Shown here: positions 6,005 through 6,051 of the stretch, piece after piece
Position numbering within the stretch: position 1 is the stretch's first letter
Layout: every line of letters starts with the position of its first letter
NCBI GenBank assembly: GCA_030591285.1
Contig: JAUVBH010000112.1
Coordinates: forward strand, 1-6,051
Direction of reading: 5' to 3'
Origin: Thermoplasmatota archaeon
GTDB lineage: Archaea > Thermoplasmatota > Penumbrarchaeia > Penumbrarchaeales > Penumbrarchaeaceae
DNA length: 6,051 nucleotides
Translations under genes and position numbers: made by a program
The notes under the pieces: model-generated
Databases searched by the model: none
The model's input: the letters and a program-made list of their open reading frames with translations, nothing else
Told to the model about the DNA's origin: nothing

Positions 6005-6051
6005 AACTCGGTGTCTGTGCAGCTGTTTCGGAAGACGTAGCACTGGGATTG
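6001..6051 (+). CDS. ahaF: A-type ATP synthase subunit F, first 17 codons only (partial)
   Basis: A frame opens with TTG at 6001, overlaps the C stop codon by 4 nt (TTGA), and stays open to the window edge. GGTGA (5992-5996) lies 4 nt upstream as a plausible SD. The visible peptide, KLGVCAAVSEDVALGL, resembles the N-terminal first strand and loop of subunit F, whose family form is roughly MKIAVIGDxExVxGFxL. F is a small central-shaft protein bound to D, and it follows C in the standard H-I-K-E-C-F-A-B-D order, so position supports the call as much as sequence. Only 16 residues after the start can be read. Confidence 0.7.
   Translation, partial: MKLGVCAAVSEDVALGL

Overview
The window carries the 5' part of an archaeal A-type (A1AO) ATP synthase operon and the 5' part of an unrelated, divergently transcribed gene. 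The order H-I-K-E-C-F is the classic euryarchaeal aha/atp order, in which A, B and D would follow beyond the right edge. Shine-Dalgarno (SD) sites matching the archaeal 16S tail (GGAGG, GGTGAT), TTG starts and the A-type subunits place it in Archaea. Euryarchaeota in the broad sense, perhaps the Thermoplasmatota, is my best guess, but nothing here fixes the lineage.

Layout. Positions 1-801 (minus strand) hold the 5' part of a charged, helical, coiled-coil-like protein of unknown function that runs off the left edge. Positions 802-1086 are a divergent intergenic region with candidate promoters for both directions, a perfect 10-bp inverted repeat and a separate 7-bp inverted repeat. From 1087 to the right edge the plus strand is tightly packed: H (1087-1404), I (1427-3463), K (3519-4262), E (4279-4890), C (4904-6004) and the first 17 codons of F (6001-6051). 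C and F overlap by 4 nt; the longest gap in the operon is the 55 nt before K.

How they work together. K forms the rotating membrane ring, I is the membrane stator carrying the essential arginine, E and H form the peripheral stalks, and C couples the ring to the central shaft that contains F. The five residues that bind Na+ in the Enterococcus hirae K ring all have counterparts in K, so a Na+-coupled enzyme is likely.

The points most worth attention are in the rotor. Subunit K has a signal-like hydrophobic N-terminus followed by two EF-hand-like (thrombospondin type-3-like) calcium loops before its usual four transmembrane helices. Subunit C, normally a soluble peripheral protein, begins with a predicted transmembrane helix. 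If real, these would give a c-ring with a calcium-binding crown on its outer face and a membrane-anchored coupling subunit.
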